The notes below the pieces were generated by a model. The model was given only the letters and a program-made list of their open reading frames with translations. It searched no databases and was not told where the DNA came from. Below are positions 28,601-37,553 of a stretch of 64,000 nt of DNA, one piece after another. How positions within the stretch are numbered: position 1 is the stretch's first letter; the number at the start of each line of letters is the position of its first letter. Origin of the DNA: an uncultured Bacteroidota bacterium (GTDB taxonomy: Bacteria; Bacteroidota; Bacteroidia; AKYH767-A; 2013-40CM-41-45); the NCBI GenBank assembly GCA_937871435.1, contig CALMQM010000101.1, forward strand, positions 89,507 through 153,506. The letters are read 5' to 3'. A program made the translations under genes and the position numbers.

Positions 28601-29323
28601 TCAGGCTGAAAGAACTGTTTTACGAATTGAAAATACGTGCATAGCAAATGCTACAGGTACAACAAACGACGGTAACCACACAAAAGGAAAATATGCAATC
28701 ATACTGTTTGGCGGACCATCTGTAAATACACGGAAAGGCAATGGTGTTGACAAGATCGCCACTATTACTATGTTAAGCAATAAGATCAATCCTGCGACAT
28801 TCCAGGCATACAACCAAAATTTGGATTTGAGTTTTCCACGTTTCACAGCAACGGCAAGTATTAACGCGCTGATACCAACAAGAACATCAAAATTTCTTCC
28901 TTCGAATGTCATTTGTTTTCCAATAATATCATTCAGAAATAATCCCCAGAGTATTAATTCCATCACAATTCGGAACGACTGAATGTTGATTAACCAGTGA
29001 GCAGGCACGTGCAAAAGGAATTTACTGAAGTTTTTAGAAAAAGCCAGGAGCAAAATTCCTGCTACAGGAGGAACGATCAGAACAAGAAAATGAGGGGGCA
29101 ATGCCGACCAATTATCCAGAAAATGCAATGAAGACAATTGTCTTGTTACAGCCAACCAGATTAACAAAACTGCACCAACCCGAAGCGCGTATTTTCTGCT
29201 CTTCAGATTATCATCTCCCATCTTTTGTCTTACAGATTTCACTGCAGCTACTATTAATGCAAACAACACAAAAGTTAGTACAACAAAAATAATTTCGAGA
29301 AATGTTGGGATCTGAGGTTGCAT
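28601..29323 (-). CDS. Multi-span membrane protein of unknown function
   Basis: The 240-residue protein shows about seven hydrophobic segments (e.g. IIFVVLTFVLFALIVAAV, ALRVGAVLLIWLAV, FLVLIVPPVAGILLLAF, VLVGISALILAVAV, LLLNIVIVAIL, FVVPVAFAMHVFSI). No known family is recognised. Its place between the TonB receptor (9 bp upstream) and two sensor kinases (1 nt downstream) suggests that it is part of the same signalling or uptake unit, perhaps a signal-transmitting or accessory membrane component. That role is inferred from context only. Confidence 0.65.
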   Translation of the reverse strand: MQPQIPTFLEIIFVVLTFVLFALIVAAVKSVRQKMGDDNLKSRKYALRVGAVLLIWLAVTRQLSSLHFLDNWSALPPHFLVLIVPPVAGILLLAFSKNFSKFLLHVPAHWLINIQSFRIVMELILWGLFLNDIIGKQMTFEGRNFDVLVGISALILAVAVKRGKLKSKFWLYAWNVAGLILLLNIVIVAILSTPLPFRVFTDGPPNSMIAYFPFVWLPSFVVPVAFAMHVFSIRKTVLSA

Positions 29324-29332
29324 GAGTTGAAA

Positions 29333-31720
29333 TTAAAAAGTTAATCTATACTGAGGAATCGGGAAGAAACCAATCTGGTATTCTGTGATTGTACGGCCGG
29401 TTTTTACATCAAAATGTTCCTGCCAGATATTTTTAGTATTAAACACATTATCGAAATCAACAGAAAACTCATGTGTTGATTTCTTCTTATTTATTGTATA
29501 CCCAACTTTCAAATCCGTTCTGAAATAGTCCTTTCTTCTTTTTTCATACGCATGCGCTTCATCGTAGCGAGTCTCCCTGTATATCGCTGATTCCACGAGA
29601 TCAATAGGAAGATAGCGTTTCCCGCCGGCATAAGTGGTCTTGAGATTCAGCGCAAATACATTTTTCCCTTTTACTTTCCATTCTTTTCCTCCAAGTAGGT
29701 TTAAAGTAAAATTGCCATTGAAGGCTGTATTTCTTTCTTTGCCATCGCTGCCGGTGTATTTAGACTCGTACAAAGATCCGGTAAACAGATAATAATAACC
29801 ATGACTGTAAAATTTCTCTACAGTAATTTCAAATCCGTAATTTTTACCTGTGCCGGCATTCTGCAAACTATCAACTCGTCCGATTCCAAAATCAGCCCCT
29901 TCATTTAATATCGAATACCATGTCGGGCGACTTTCAACAGGAACATTGTACAAATCCTGAAAATACGTTTCAATTTTTAACCGCATATCTTTTCCAAACG
30001 ACTGATCGAAAGCCAGTACAAACTGCTTACTCTTTGTCATCTCAAGGTTACGGTTTGTCTCAATATAGCTTCCATCCGGCAGATAGGTTCTGACCAGATA
30101 AGCGTACATCGGTTGAAGCTGACTGTGCAAACCTGCTCCAGCACTGATGGTTTGGCCTTCTTTTATTTCCCATCGAATTCCTGCACGGGGTTCAATCGCA
30201 TAGGTTTTGTTCAACTCAAATTCCTGTGCATGAATTCCTGCAATCAACGCTAATCTGTCTGTAAATTTATGTTGTAGCTGAGCAAATGCCTGAATTAAAT
30301 AGCTCCCGCTTTTGAAATTACTGTATTCTTCCCAATGATCATATTCATAACCGCTGTCGAGATAGGTGTATTCATATCTGTTTACAGTGAAACCCATTTT
30401 TAAATAATCCCTGCTCGAAAATTTCTTATTCCAGCTGTAATCCAAAGTGTATTTCTGTTGATTAGAATTATTCCTATAATATGGAACTGGAGAATTGTCA
30501 ACAACAGAAATGGAATCTATCCGGTATTTTTCTCCGGCTGTCGACACAGAGAGATTCATTTTTGAATACGTCGAGGAATTGAAAAAGTAAGTATGCTGCA
30601 AACCGATTACTCCCATGTTGTTTCCAAAATATCCGTCTTGTCTTCTTTCACCATCATATAAATTCGTCTGCGTTGTATCCTTTTCTTTGTCGAGTACTTC
30701 AACATAACTTTTCCCTCCAATGCCATAGACGGAAAACTTACCTGCCTTTTTAGTAGGAACATTTACTTTAAAAGAAATATCCTGATATTCCGGTACAGCT
30801 GTTCCTGTTCCAAAATTAATTCCCAATGCTTTGAATACACCAAGTGTTGAGTAACGGTAATTGATCAGATAAGAAGCTCCTCCTTTTTTTCCAATAGGAC
30901 CTTCTGCTCCCAGTTCGAAACCATTGAATCCAACCTGACCGAGAAATTCCATTTTCTCATTATTTCCTGATCGCATCTGCAAATCAAAAACTCCGGCAAG
31001 CGCGTTTCCATATTCCGCAGGAAATGCTCCTGTAAGAAAATCAGATTTATCCAGTAAATTATTATTTAGCATACTCACCGGTCCGCCTGTTGTGCCGAGC
31101 GAACCAAAATGATTTGGATTCGGAATTTCCATTCCATTCAATCGCCACAACACACCCAAGGGAGAATTACCACGAATGATAATATCATTTCTTGCATCAC
31201 TCGTACTACTCACACCTGCATAATTCGCAGCCATACGGGATGGATCATTCAATCCTCCCGCATAACGAGATGTTTCTTCCACTGTAAAGGATCGCGCGCT
31301 TACAGTAGTCATTTCGTTGTTGGTTTTATCTTTCGCTCTTTCCGCTACAATAGTAATTTCATTTCCCTGTACTACGGATTGCTCCAACTCCAGATTTATA
31401 ATCACTTCCTTTCCGGAAGTTACCACAACGGAAACTGTAATTTCTTTGTAACCCACCATACTTACTTTCAACATTTGTCTGCCCAGTGGAACAGATTCAA
31501 GACGAAAATTACCATCTACATCACAGGCAGATCCTTTAAACTCTGTACTATCAATAAGCCGGACTGCAGCGCCAATCAATGGGTCATGACTTGCCTTATC
31601 TACAACACTTCCACGTATGGTTTGCGTTGGCACTTGAGCTTGAACGGAGAAATTAAAAAGCGATAAGCAGAAAATAATAGAGATGACTTGAAATTGCTTC
31701 AAGGTACCGGAGACAACCAT
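29333..31720 (-). CDS. TonB-dependent receptor with carboxypeptidase regulatory-like domain
   Basis: The 795-residue outer-membrane receptor starts at the ATG that gives a good signal peptide (MVVSGTLKQFQVIS...VQAQ). An earlier ATG at 31789 adds a second hydrophobic stretch and is less likely. Residues about 35-115 form a CarboxypepD_reg-like domain (IRGSVVDKASHDPLIGAAVRL). The plug follows (about 140-240: SARSFTVEETSRYAGG, IIIRGNSPLGVLWRLNG) and then a 22-strand-type barrel ending in aromatic Phe. No SusD-like partner is adjacent, arguing against a polysaccharide locus. The substrate is unknown. It heads the operon with the membrane protein and two-component genes. Confidence 0.92.
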   Translation of the reverse strand: MVVSGTLKQFQVISIIFCLSLFNFSVQAQVPTQTIRGSVVDKASHDPLIGAAVRLIDSTEFKGSACDVDGNFRLESVPLGRQMLKVSMVGYKEITVSVVVTSGKEVIINLELEQSVVQGNEITIVAERAKDKTNNEMTTVSARSFTVEETSRYAGGLNDPSRMAANYAGVSSTSDARNDIIIRGNSPLGVLWRLNGMEIPNPNHFGSLGTTGGPVSMLNNNLLDKSDFLTGAFPAEYGNALAGVFDLQMRSGNNEKMEFLGQVGFNGFELGAEGPIGKKGGASYLINYRYSTLGVFKALGINFGTGTAVPEYQDISFKVNVPTKKAGKFSVYGIGGKSYVEVLDKEKDTTQTNLYDGERRQDGYFGNNMGVIGLQHTYFFNSSTYSKMNLSVSTAGEKYRIDSISVVDNSPVPYYRNNSNQQKYTLDYSWNKKFSSRDYLKMGFTVNRYEYTYLDSGYEYDHWEEYSNFKSGSYLIQAFAQLQHKFTDRLALIAGIHAQEFELNKTYAIEPRAGIRWEIKEGQTISAGAGLHSQLQPMYAYLVRTYLPDGSYIETNRNLEMTKSKQFVLAFDQSFGKDMRLKIETYFQDLYNVPVESRPTWYSILNEGADFGIGRVDSLQNAGTGKNYGFEITVEKFYSHGYYYLFTGSLYESKYTGSDGKERNTAFNGNFTLNLLGGKEWKVKGKNVFALNLKTTYAGGKRYLPIDLVESAIYRETRYDEAHAYEKRRKDYFRTDLKVGYTINKKKSTHEFSVDFDNVFNTKNIWQEHFDVKTGRTITEYQIGFFPIPQYRLTF

Positions 31721-31901
31721 AACATTGAATTTAAGGCAAATTACGATCAAAATACAATACTGAACTACCAATTTGCCCCGAAACGTCATAAAAGCAGGTT
31801 GAATCGTAGCGAGGCAAGGTCAAATGCTTAACAATGCATAAAACACTATTAAATCAGTTAAGTATTCAATATTATTGCTTTTGGATTAAGCATTCATTGT
31901 T

Positions 31902-33428
31902 TTGAAAATCATTGATTTCCCAAAGGTTCAAATTGGTTTTGGAACTGGAAAAACCACCTGGCAGGTATTTACATTTTGCCTGATATTAGGATTAAATATC
32001 AGCTTCAGTTTGCCGGTCCTTTCGCAGAACTTACCCAATTCAGATTTTGAACAATTATGTGACAGCTCTTCATCCGGGTTTTGTCATTGGAAAGTTTCAT
32101 GGGGAAAAGATTCCACTTGCCGACCTGCTATATCAACATTCAATCATTGTCTTTCCATTAACGGAGCGAAAAAAACTTCAGTAGGTTTCGCGGAGAATCA
32201 GATTTCATTGGACACTTCTTCTGGTTTGCGCGTTGTCAAATTAAGCGGAAAAATAAAATCGCAGGAAGTCCAGGGCAAAGGAGCCGGATTAAATCTTGCA
32301 TTTTATGATCAGGAAGGAAATTTTTTATCGAATAAAAATATGGGCTACGGCTCTTTCGCGTATGTTAAAAACACAAATGATTGGAAGAACTACGAAATCG
32401 CGAGTGTTTGTCCGGATAAGACTGCAAGTCTCAAAATAGGCGCTATCCTCTATGGAAAAGGTACAGCATACTTTGATGATTTTTCACTCTCGGTGATGAA
32501 AGCTGATAATCAGACAACAGACAGTTCAGCCATTCGTTACATTCATTCTGCCTGTGATATCATTAAAAAAAATTCCATCGTACGTGATTCAATAGATTTT
32601 AATCTTTTGCAAAAGCAGGCACTGAAAATTTGTGGGAATCCTGCGACTGATCAGGAAAAACACCTTTCTGTTGAATATATGATTACCGCTCTCAGAAAGG
32701 CAGGAGATCCTCACTCCTTCCTGATCTACCCTGATGAATGGAAACTCTGGAAAAACGACAGCAGTGAAAATGCAAACATTGATTTTCCGAAATACAAGCT
32801 TGTAAGTCATTGCGGATATATTCTCATTCCTCACTTTGATGGAGGAAATGAAAAACTAATCCGGGCATTTATTGATTCAATTCATCATGCATTGAACTAT
32901 CTCCAGGATCAAAATATTGTTGGATGGATTATAGACTTAAGAGAAAACACCGGGGGAAATATGAAGCCAATGATCGCCGGCTTAGGTCCGCTTTTTACCG
33001 GTGAGAAACTGGGTTCACTTTACAATGTGGAAGGCAAAAAACAATCCTGGCATTTTTCAAATGATCGCTTTTTTTGGGATGACGATGATGAAAATCTCAT
33101 CGTTGCTCCATTACATTTACGCAAGCAAATTCCGATAGCTGTGCTCACAGGAAATAAAACCGGAAGTTCAGGAGAAATTGTTGCCATTTCATTTATCGGA
33201 AATAAAAATACTCGAAGCTTCGGGCAACCCACCTGGGGATTAACAACAGGCAATGGTTCCTTTACTCTGGAAGATGGCGCAGTTCTGCAACTGGCTTCCA
33301 CTTTCATGGCGGATCGAAACGGAAAAATATACAAAGGCCCCATTCCACCGGACGAATTGGTGGAAGCGAAAGCCGGAGCTGATTTTGAACTCCTCTCAGC
33401 AGTGAAATGGCTGGAAAATAAAAAATAA
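31902..33428 (+). CDS. S41 family (tricorn/C-terminal-processing-like) peptidase, secreted
   Basis: The 508-residue protein starts at a TTG (31902), the only usable start before the signal peptide; an in-frame stop lies 15 bases upstream. The signal peptide spans about 20-41 (ending LPVLSQ). Residues about 45-200 form a jelly-roll-like beta domain. Residues about 210-505 form the S41 peptidase: His 271 in GDPHSF; IDLRENTGGN near 345; and the nucleophile Ser 423 in TGSSGEIVA, followed by GQPTWGLTTGN. No PDZ domain is obvious. It probably cleaves or processes envelope proteins or peptides. It ends 59 bp before the two-component genes. Confidence 0.85.
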   Translation: MKIIDFPKVQIGFGTGKTTWQVFTFCLILGLNISFSLPVLSQNLPNSDFEQLCDSSSSGFCHWKVSWGKDSTCRPAISTFNHCLSINGAKKTSVGFAENQISLDTSSGLRVVKLSGKIKSQEVQGKGAGLNLAFYDQEGNFLSNKNMGYGSFAYVKNTNDWKNYEIASVCPDKTASLKIGAILYGKGTAYFDDFSLSVMKADNQTTDSSAIRYIHSACDIIKKNSIVRDSIDFNLLQKQALKICGNPATDQEKHLSVEYMITALRKAGDPHSFLIYPDEWKLWKNDSSENANIDFPKYKLVSHCGYILIPHFDGGNEKLIRAFIDSIHHALNYLQDQNIVGWIIDLRENTGGNMKPMIAGLGPLFTGEKLGSLYNVEGKKQSWHFSNDRFFWDDDDENLIVAPLHLRKQIPIAVLTGNKTGSSGEIVAISFIGNKNTRSFGQPTWGLTTGNGSFTLEDGAVLQLASTFMADRNGKIYKGPIPPDELVEAKAGADFELLSAVKWLENKK

Positions 33429-33487
33429 GGAAAGTTTAAGCTTTCATAATTTCCCTTTCAGAAATAAAATAATCGCATCGTATTCAT

Positions 33488-35017
33488 ATGACAAAAAATT
33501 CCCGCATCTTAATCGTTATAGTGATTGTCGGAATTGCGCTGGCAGGAATTATCGGTGCTCAGATTTTTTGGTCAGTGCAGGCTTACAAACTCAATGAAAA
33601 GCAATTTGCCAATGACGTGAACGAAGCAATGAAACGGACGGTGGAAGAAATCAACGACAAAATTACCTTCTTCGAAATCATTTCTAAAGTAAGAATGAAA
33701 CCGGGCGAAGGATTTTATCTGTTGAAACAGAAATGGAAAAACGAACAATTCCTTCCGAACTCTGAATCACCACCCGACACTATTCCTCTTTACTACACGA
33801 AGCCTACGGATAAATGGCCGTTTGAATGGACGAATGTGATGTTCAGTAGGGCAACTAAAGTGAGTTGGCGCGTGCAAATTGAGTACATCTGGGATACGGT
33901 AGGGCAAAAAAACTCCCACTCTTCTATGATTGATAAAATCACGCTCGACAACTACAAGGAGCTTTTCGCTGAAGGAGATTCTATCATACGACGGTATCCT
34001 CCGAGCAGAATGGATTCTGTACTGAGAAAACACTTACTGAATGCGGGAGTGAATGAAGGTTTTGGTTTTGGTTATTATAGTGAAGAAGGACACCGTGTCA
34101 TGGGATCCAAAAATATCCGGGATACCGCTCTTATTGCACTGAGTCCTTTCAAAGTAAAAATTGAACCGACAAAATATTTCGCAAAACCATTTCAACTCGT
34201 AGTTGTTTTTGATGATTACACGAAATTTATTTTCTCGAGGATACTGAAGTTGCTGATTACTTCCGCCATTATTATTTTTATACTTAGTATTTCCTTCTAT
34301 GTATTTGTCCGGATCATCCTTCATCAAAGGAGATTGTCGATGCTGAAAAATGATTTCATCAATAACCTGACGCATGAATTTAAAACACCCCTCACGAATA
34401 TTTCTCTTGTAGTAGAAAATATGTCTGAGAACAGGAAGCTTCCGGAAGAAAAACAGGAAAAGCTTATACATATCATCGGTCAGGAAGCAGAACGATTGAG
34501 TGAAAACATCGAACGTATTCTACAAATTGCACGTTATGAAAAAGATTCTTTCCATTTGCAAAAAGATAAAATTGATCTTCACCAATTGATTTCAAAAGCC
34601 ATTTCAGCTTTTGATTCTATCCGGAACGAAAAAAATATTCAATTTGAATATCATCCGGAGGCGGTAAATCCGGTAGTATTGGCAGATGAAACACATGTAT
34701 TCAATGTGCTCTACAATCTGATCGACAACGCTATTAAATATGCATCCGAAAATCCTAAAATTATTCTTAGTACAAAAGATGTAAAAGATGGACTGCAAAT
34801 CAGTATCCGGGACAATGGAATTGGTATCGCATCCTCGGATCAGAAAAAAATATTTGAAAAATTTTACCGTGTCCCAACAGGAAATGTACATGATGTAAAA
34901 GGATTTGGGTTAGGATTACATTATGTGAAACAGGTTATTGAAGCACACCATGGAAGTATTCGGGTGGTGAGCGAACAAGGTATTGGCAGTACATTTGAAT
35001 TTATTATCCCCAGATAA
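33488..35017 (+). CDS. Sensor histidine kinase (OmpR-system partner)
   Basis: The 509-residue kinase has transmembrane helix 1 (about 7-30), a periplasmic sensing region (about 31-248), transmembrane helix 2 (about 253-276), then HisKA with His 296 (NLTHEFKTPLTNI). The HATPase_c domain contains the N-box NVLYNLIDNAIKYA, DNGIGI, and GFGLGLHYVKQVIEAHHG. The periplasmic region has no recognised domain. The response regulator ATG lies one nucleotide after this stop, so the two are translationally coupled. The Bacteroidota RprX/RprY-type pair is a comparable arrangement. Confidence 0.95.
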   Translation: MTKNSRILIVIVIVGIALAGIIGAQIFWSVQAYKLNEKQFANDVNEAMKRTVEEINDKITFFEIISKVRMKPGEGFYLLKQKWKNEQFLPNSESPPDTIPLYYTKPTDKWPFEWTNVMFSRATKVSWRVQIEYIWDTVGQKNSHSSMIDKITLDNYKELFAEGDSIIRRYPPSRMDSVLRKHLLNAGVNEGFGFGYYSEEGHRVMGSKNIRDTALIALSPFKVKIEPTKYFAKPFQLVVVFDDYTKFIFSRILKLLITSAIIIFILSISFYVFVRIILHQRRLSMLKNDFINNLTHEFKTPLTNISLVVENMSENRKLPEEKQEKLIHIIGQEAERLSENIERILQIARYEKDSFHLQKDKIDLHQLISKAISAFDSIRNEKNIQFEYHPEAVNPVVLADETHVFNVLYNLIDNAIKYASENPKIILSTKDVKDGLQISIRDNGIGIASSDQKKIFEKFYRVPTGNVHDVKGFGLGLHYVKQVIEAHHGSIRVVSEQGIGSTFEFIIPR

Positions 35018-35018
35018 A

Positions 35019-35723
35019 ATGAAAGAACCTGCAGGCATCCGGATTCTGCTCGTCGAGGACGATGGCAATATGCGTTACATCTTACAGGAAAATCTGGTCA
35101 TGAAAGGCTATGCTCCTGTTCCGGCCGGAGATGGCGAGGAAGGACTTGCCCGTGCGAAAGCTGAAAAATTCGGGCTATATATTATTGATGTCATGCTGCC
35201 AAAAATGGATGGCTTCCAGCTTGCAACTAAAATCCGGACTTTTGATGACAGTACACCGATCATATTTCTAACGTCTCGTTCATCTGAACCGGATCGTTTG
35301 CAGGGTTTCAAAATAGGCTGCGATGATTACATCACCAAGCCATTCAGTCTGATGGAACTGGATTACAGAATTCAGGCGATTTTAAAGAGAACCTATAAAA
35401 CACCGGGCAATGAAGAACCTCCTGTTTTCCGAATCGGTATTTTTGAGTTCGATTACTCTCTTCGTATTCTCCGTGCGCCCGGACAAAGCGAAAAAAAACT
35501 GACAAGGAAAGAAGGAGAATTGTTACGCTTATTCTGTGAAAAGAAAAATGCGCTTATCAACAGAAATTTTATCATGAATCATGTGTGGGGTAATGACGAT
35601 TATTTTATTTCAAAGAGTATGGAAGTATATCTCACCAGAATTCGACATTTGCTGAAAGCAGACCCGAACCTGGAGATCGTCAATGTTTACGGTACCGGTT
35701 ACCAGCTTTTGGAAAAAAAATAA
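35019..35723 (+). CDS. OmpR/PhoB-family response regulator
   Basis: The 234-residue regulator starts at ATG 35019; a TTG at 34983 would lie inside the kinase gene. The receiver domain (about 7-120) has EDD (13-15), phospho-acceptor Asp 57 (IIDVMLPKMDG), Thr/Ser in FLTSRS and the Lys in ITKPFS. A winged-helix domain occupies about 135-232 (LTRKEGELLRLFCEKKN, VWGNDDYF, EVYLTRIRHLLK, VYGTGYQLL). It acts with the kinase immediately upstream. Target promoters are unknown; the S41 peptidase gene upstream is a candidate only by position. Confidence 0.96.
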   Translation: MKEPAGIRILLVEDDGNMRYILQENLVMKGYAPVPAGDGEEGLARAKAEKFGLYIIDVMLPKMDGFQLATKIRTFDDSTPIIFLTSRSSEPDRLQGFKIGCDDYITKPFSLMELDYRIQAILKRTYKTPGNEEPPVFRIGIFEFDYSLRILRAPGQSEKKLTRKEGELLRLFCEKKNALINRNFIMNHVWGNDDYFISKSMEVYLTRIRHLLKADPNLEIVNVYGTGYQLLEKK

Positions 35724-35858
35724 TAGAACATTTTACTCGCACAGAAGAATTTTTTACTTTCAGCTAACATTGATATGCCTGTTCAGAATTCCTTCCATGA
35801 ATATTCTGAAAGGTTCTTAACGCTGCTGATTATTCATTGAACATTTCATTAATATACT

Positions 35859-36260
35859 ATGTCTAAAATCATCACACAGTCAATTCAATTTAAAGATCAG
35901 AAAGCCGCCGCGCTTTATGAAATGTATTTGGATTCTAAAAAACATTCTCTGCTTACAGCAGGAGGAACTGCTAAAATTTCAGCAAAGGAAGGTTCGGCAT
36001 TCAAGGTTTGGGGTGGATATATTCATGGCAAGAATTTACTGCTGATAAAACATAAACTAATTGTTCAGTCCTGGATTGCCGCTGATTGGCAGAACTCGGA
36101 AACTCCCTCCATTTTGATTCTTGTATTTCGACAAGAAGGAGCGAATGCAATAATAGAAATGACTCATAGCGGAGTCCCCGCAGAACATTGGAATGGAATC
36201 AAGCAAGGCTGGACAGATTTTTATTGGAAGCCCTGGAAGTCTTATTTAAAAATGAAATGA
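35859..36260 (+). CDS. SRPBCC/AHSA1-like domain protein
   Basis: The 133-residue protein resembles the AHSA1/START-like (SRPBCC) group of small ligand-binding folds. It has an opening strand-helix of ITQSIQFKDQKAAALYEMYLD, a central FKVWGGYIHGKNLLL.K.KLIVQSWIAADW, and a C-terminal IEMTHSGVPAEHWNGIKQGWTDFYWKPWKSYL helix. Such proteins bind hydrophobic ligands or modulate chaperones. The ligand is unknown. It stands alone between the response regulator and rpmA. Confidence 0.85.
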   Translation: MSKIITQSIQFKDQKAAALYEMYLDSKKHSLLTAGGTAKISAKEGSAFKVWGGYIHGKNLLLIKHKLIVQSWIAADWQNSETPSILILVFRQEGANAIIEMTHSGVPAEHWNGIKQGWTDFYWKPWKSYLKMK

Positions 36261-36381
36261 TTTAGGTTTTCCAAAAATTTTATCTGAGTCTCATTTCAAG
36301 TCTTTTCATAGATGGATGGAAAGAATTGTACGCCGCATTCCGCATAGAAAGAGAAAAATAAAATACGGTGCAGTTCAAGTC

Positions 36382-36415
36382 AAAAAAAAACGCCTTCTCA
36401 ATGAGAAGGCGTTTT
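36382..36415 (-). terminator. Terminator after rpmA (bidirectional-looking)
   Basis: CGCCTTCTC (36391-36399) pairs with GAGAAGGCG (36403-36411) across an AAT loop. The A-run before it (36382-36390) becomes a T-run on the minus strand, ending the rplU-rpmA transcript. Four T residues on the plus side give weaker termination for the SRPBCC gene. Confidence 0.85.
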
Positions 36416-36442
36416 CAATATTAATATGTTGTATAATATTTC

Positions 36443-36712
36443 TTATGCTTCAGCTACTGTAGATGGCATTACAGAAACAAAACTCTTTGCATTGAGTTTT
36501 TTTCTGAAGACAACAGTACCATCAATGAGTGCATACAGCGTATGGTCTTTACCAATTCCAACATTTTCACCAGGAAAGTGACGGGTACCACGCTGACGAA
36601 CAATAATGTTTCCGGCAATGGCTCTTTGTCCACCGTAAATTTTAACACCAAGGCGTTTGCTGTGTGATTCGCGACCGTTTTTAGAACTACCGACCCCTTT
36701 TTTGTGTGCCAT
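36443..36712 (-). CDS. rpmA: 50S ribosomal protein L27
   Basis: L27 lies near the peptidyl-transferase centre of the large subunit and contacts the P-site tRNA. The 89-residue protein begins [22 protein letters not shown], the normal mature N-terminus without the Firmicutes-type cleavable extension. It has the conserved [19 protein letters not shown] segment (here [12 protein letters not shown]) and [12 protein letters not shown]. It follows rplU at 58 bp and ends before a strong terminator. Confidence 0.98.
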   Translation of the reverse strand: MAHKKGVGSSKNGRESHSKRLGVKIYGGQRAIAGNIIVRQRGTRHFPGENVGIGKDHTLYALIDGTVVFRKKLNAKSFVSVMPSTVAEA

Positions 36713-36770
36713 TTTAGTTTATGATATTAATGCGTAATATAATTTGTTTCTAATTCTCCTACCCGGGACA

Positions 36771-37082
36771 TTAAGCTTTGATAGCCTCAATCTGGATCTT
36801 TGTGTAATCCTGACGGTGACCGGTAGATTTTTGGTAACCTTTACGACGTTTCTTTTTGAAGATAATGACCTTGTCACCACGCAGGTGATTGAGAATTTTT
36901 GCGGAAACACTGGCACCCTTGATATTCGGAGCACCAACTTTCACCTTGCCGTTGTCATCAACAAGAACTACTTCGCTGAATTCCAGCTTCTTACCTTCTT
37001 CTCCACCGAGGCGATGAACAATCACAGTCTGATCCTTCTGCACTTTGAATTGCTGTCCGGCGATGTTTACAATAGCGTACAT
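36771..37082 (-). CDS. rplU: 50S ribosomal protein L21
   Basis: L21 binds 23S rRNA and contacts L20. The start is the ATG giving MYAIVNIAGQQFKVQ, the invariant family N-terminus, for a normal 103 residues; longer in-frame readings lack support. The C-terminal half carries KKRRKGYQKSTGHRQDYTKIQIEAI, the usual RNA-binding basic tail. It is the first gene of rplU-rpmA. A consensus promoter lies 51-81 nt upstream. Confidence 0.98.
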   Translation of the reverse strand: MYAIVNIAGQQFKVQKDQTVIVHRLGGEEGKKLEFSEVVLVDDNGKVKVGAPNIKGASVSAKILNHLRGDKVIIFKKKRRKGYQKSTGHRQDYTKIQIEAIKA

Positions 37083-37132
37083 TTTCTTAAAAATTAACGT
37101 TTTTTTGATATTCCCCAGTTTTTTGAGGGATG

Positions 37133-37163
37133 CAAATGTAGTAAGAATCATTTTAAAAACAAA
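37133..37163 (-). promoter_or_regulatory. Promoter of rplU-rpmA
   Basis: On the minus strand, TTTG (37163-37160) is followed after exactly 19 nt by TACATTTG (37140-37133), a perfect match to the Bacteroidota vegetative consensus. The transcript should start near 37126, leaving a leader of about 45 nt. Confidence 0.75.
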
Positions 37164-37512
37164 TATGGAGCGAAAAAATCCTTTGACAAATCCGGCTTGA
37201 AAAACCCATTATTGGTAAAAAAAGGCATTTTTTATCAGAAATCATTATGGCGACTTAATTCCGGTGTGATTCCTTGTAGTATACCTTTTCCGGACAGCCT
37301 CCAATCATCCGCTTTGAAATCGAAATCCTTACCGGATTCAAAGTGTTAACATGAAAGTACAGGGAACCTTTTTTTCTCCAATCATGAAATTCAGAAATTG
37401 AATCTCCTGTCAGGTTTGTATGTTTATTCAAATGCTCTTCCAACAGTATGCATTTTCAATCAAAGATTCTGATTTGATGAGATACGTATGGAATTATCAC
37501 TGTCGATTCAAG

Positions 37513-37520
37513 TATCTTTG
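37513..37520 (+). promoter_or_regulatory. Candidate -7 element of the esterase gene
   Basis: TATCTTTG matches TAnnTTTG exactly and lies 33 nt before the ATG. The nearest upstream TTTG (37473-37476) is 36 nt away, too far for a standard -33 element. Confidence 0.35.
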
Positions 37521-37553
37521 AATCCTGTTCATCATATATAATCCTAATCAACC

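Larger units (their letters stand above)
37083..37553. other. 471-bp intergenic region between rplU and the esterase gene
   Basis: It holds the rplU promoter (37133-37163) and a -7-like element facing the esterase (37513-37520). The remainder shows no convincing gene: a 62-codon reading at 37255-37443 (minus) has no family resemblance and no promoter signal. I see no tRNA or clear structured RNA here. Confidence 0.6.

Noticed and set aside
37255..37443. Minus-strand frame of 62 codons between rplU and the esterase
   Set aside because: No recognisable domain or promoter signal; composition does not stand out from intergenic DNA.
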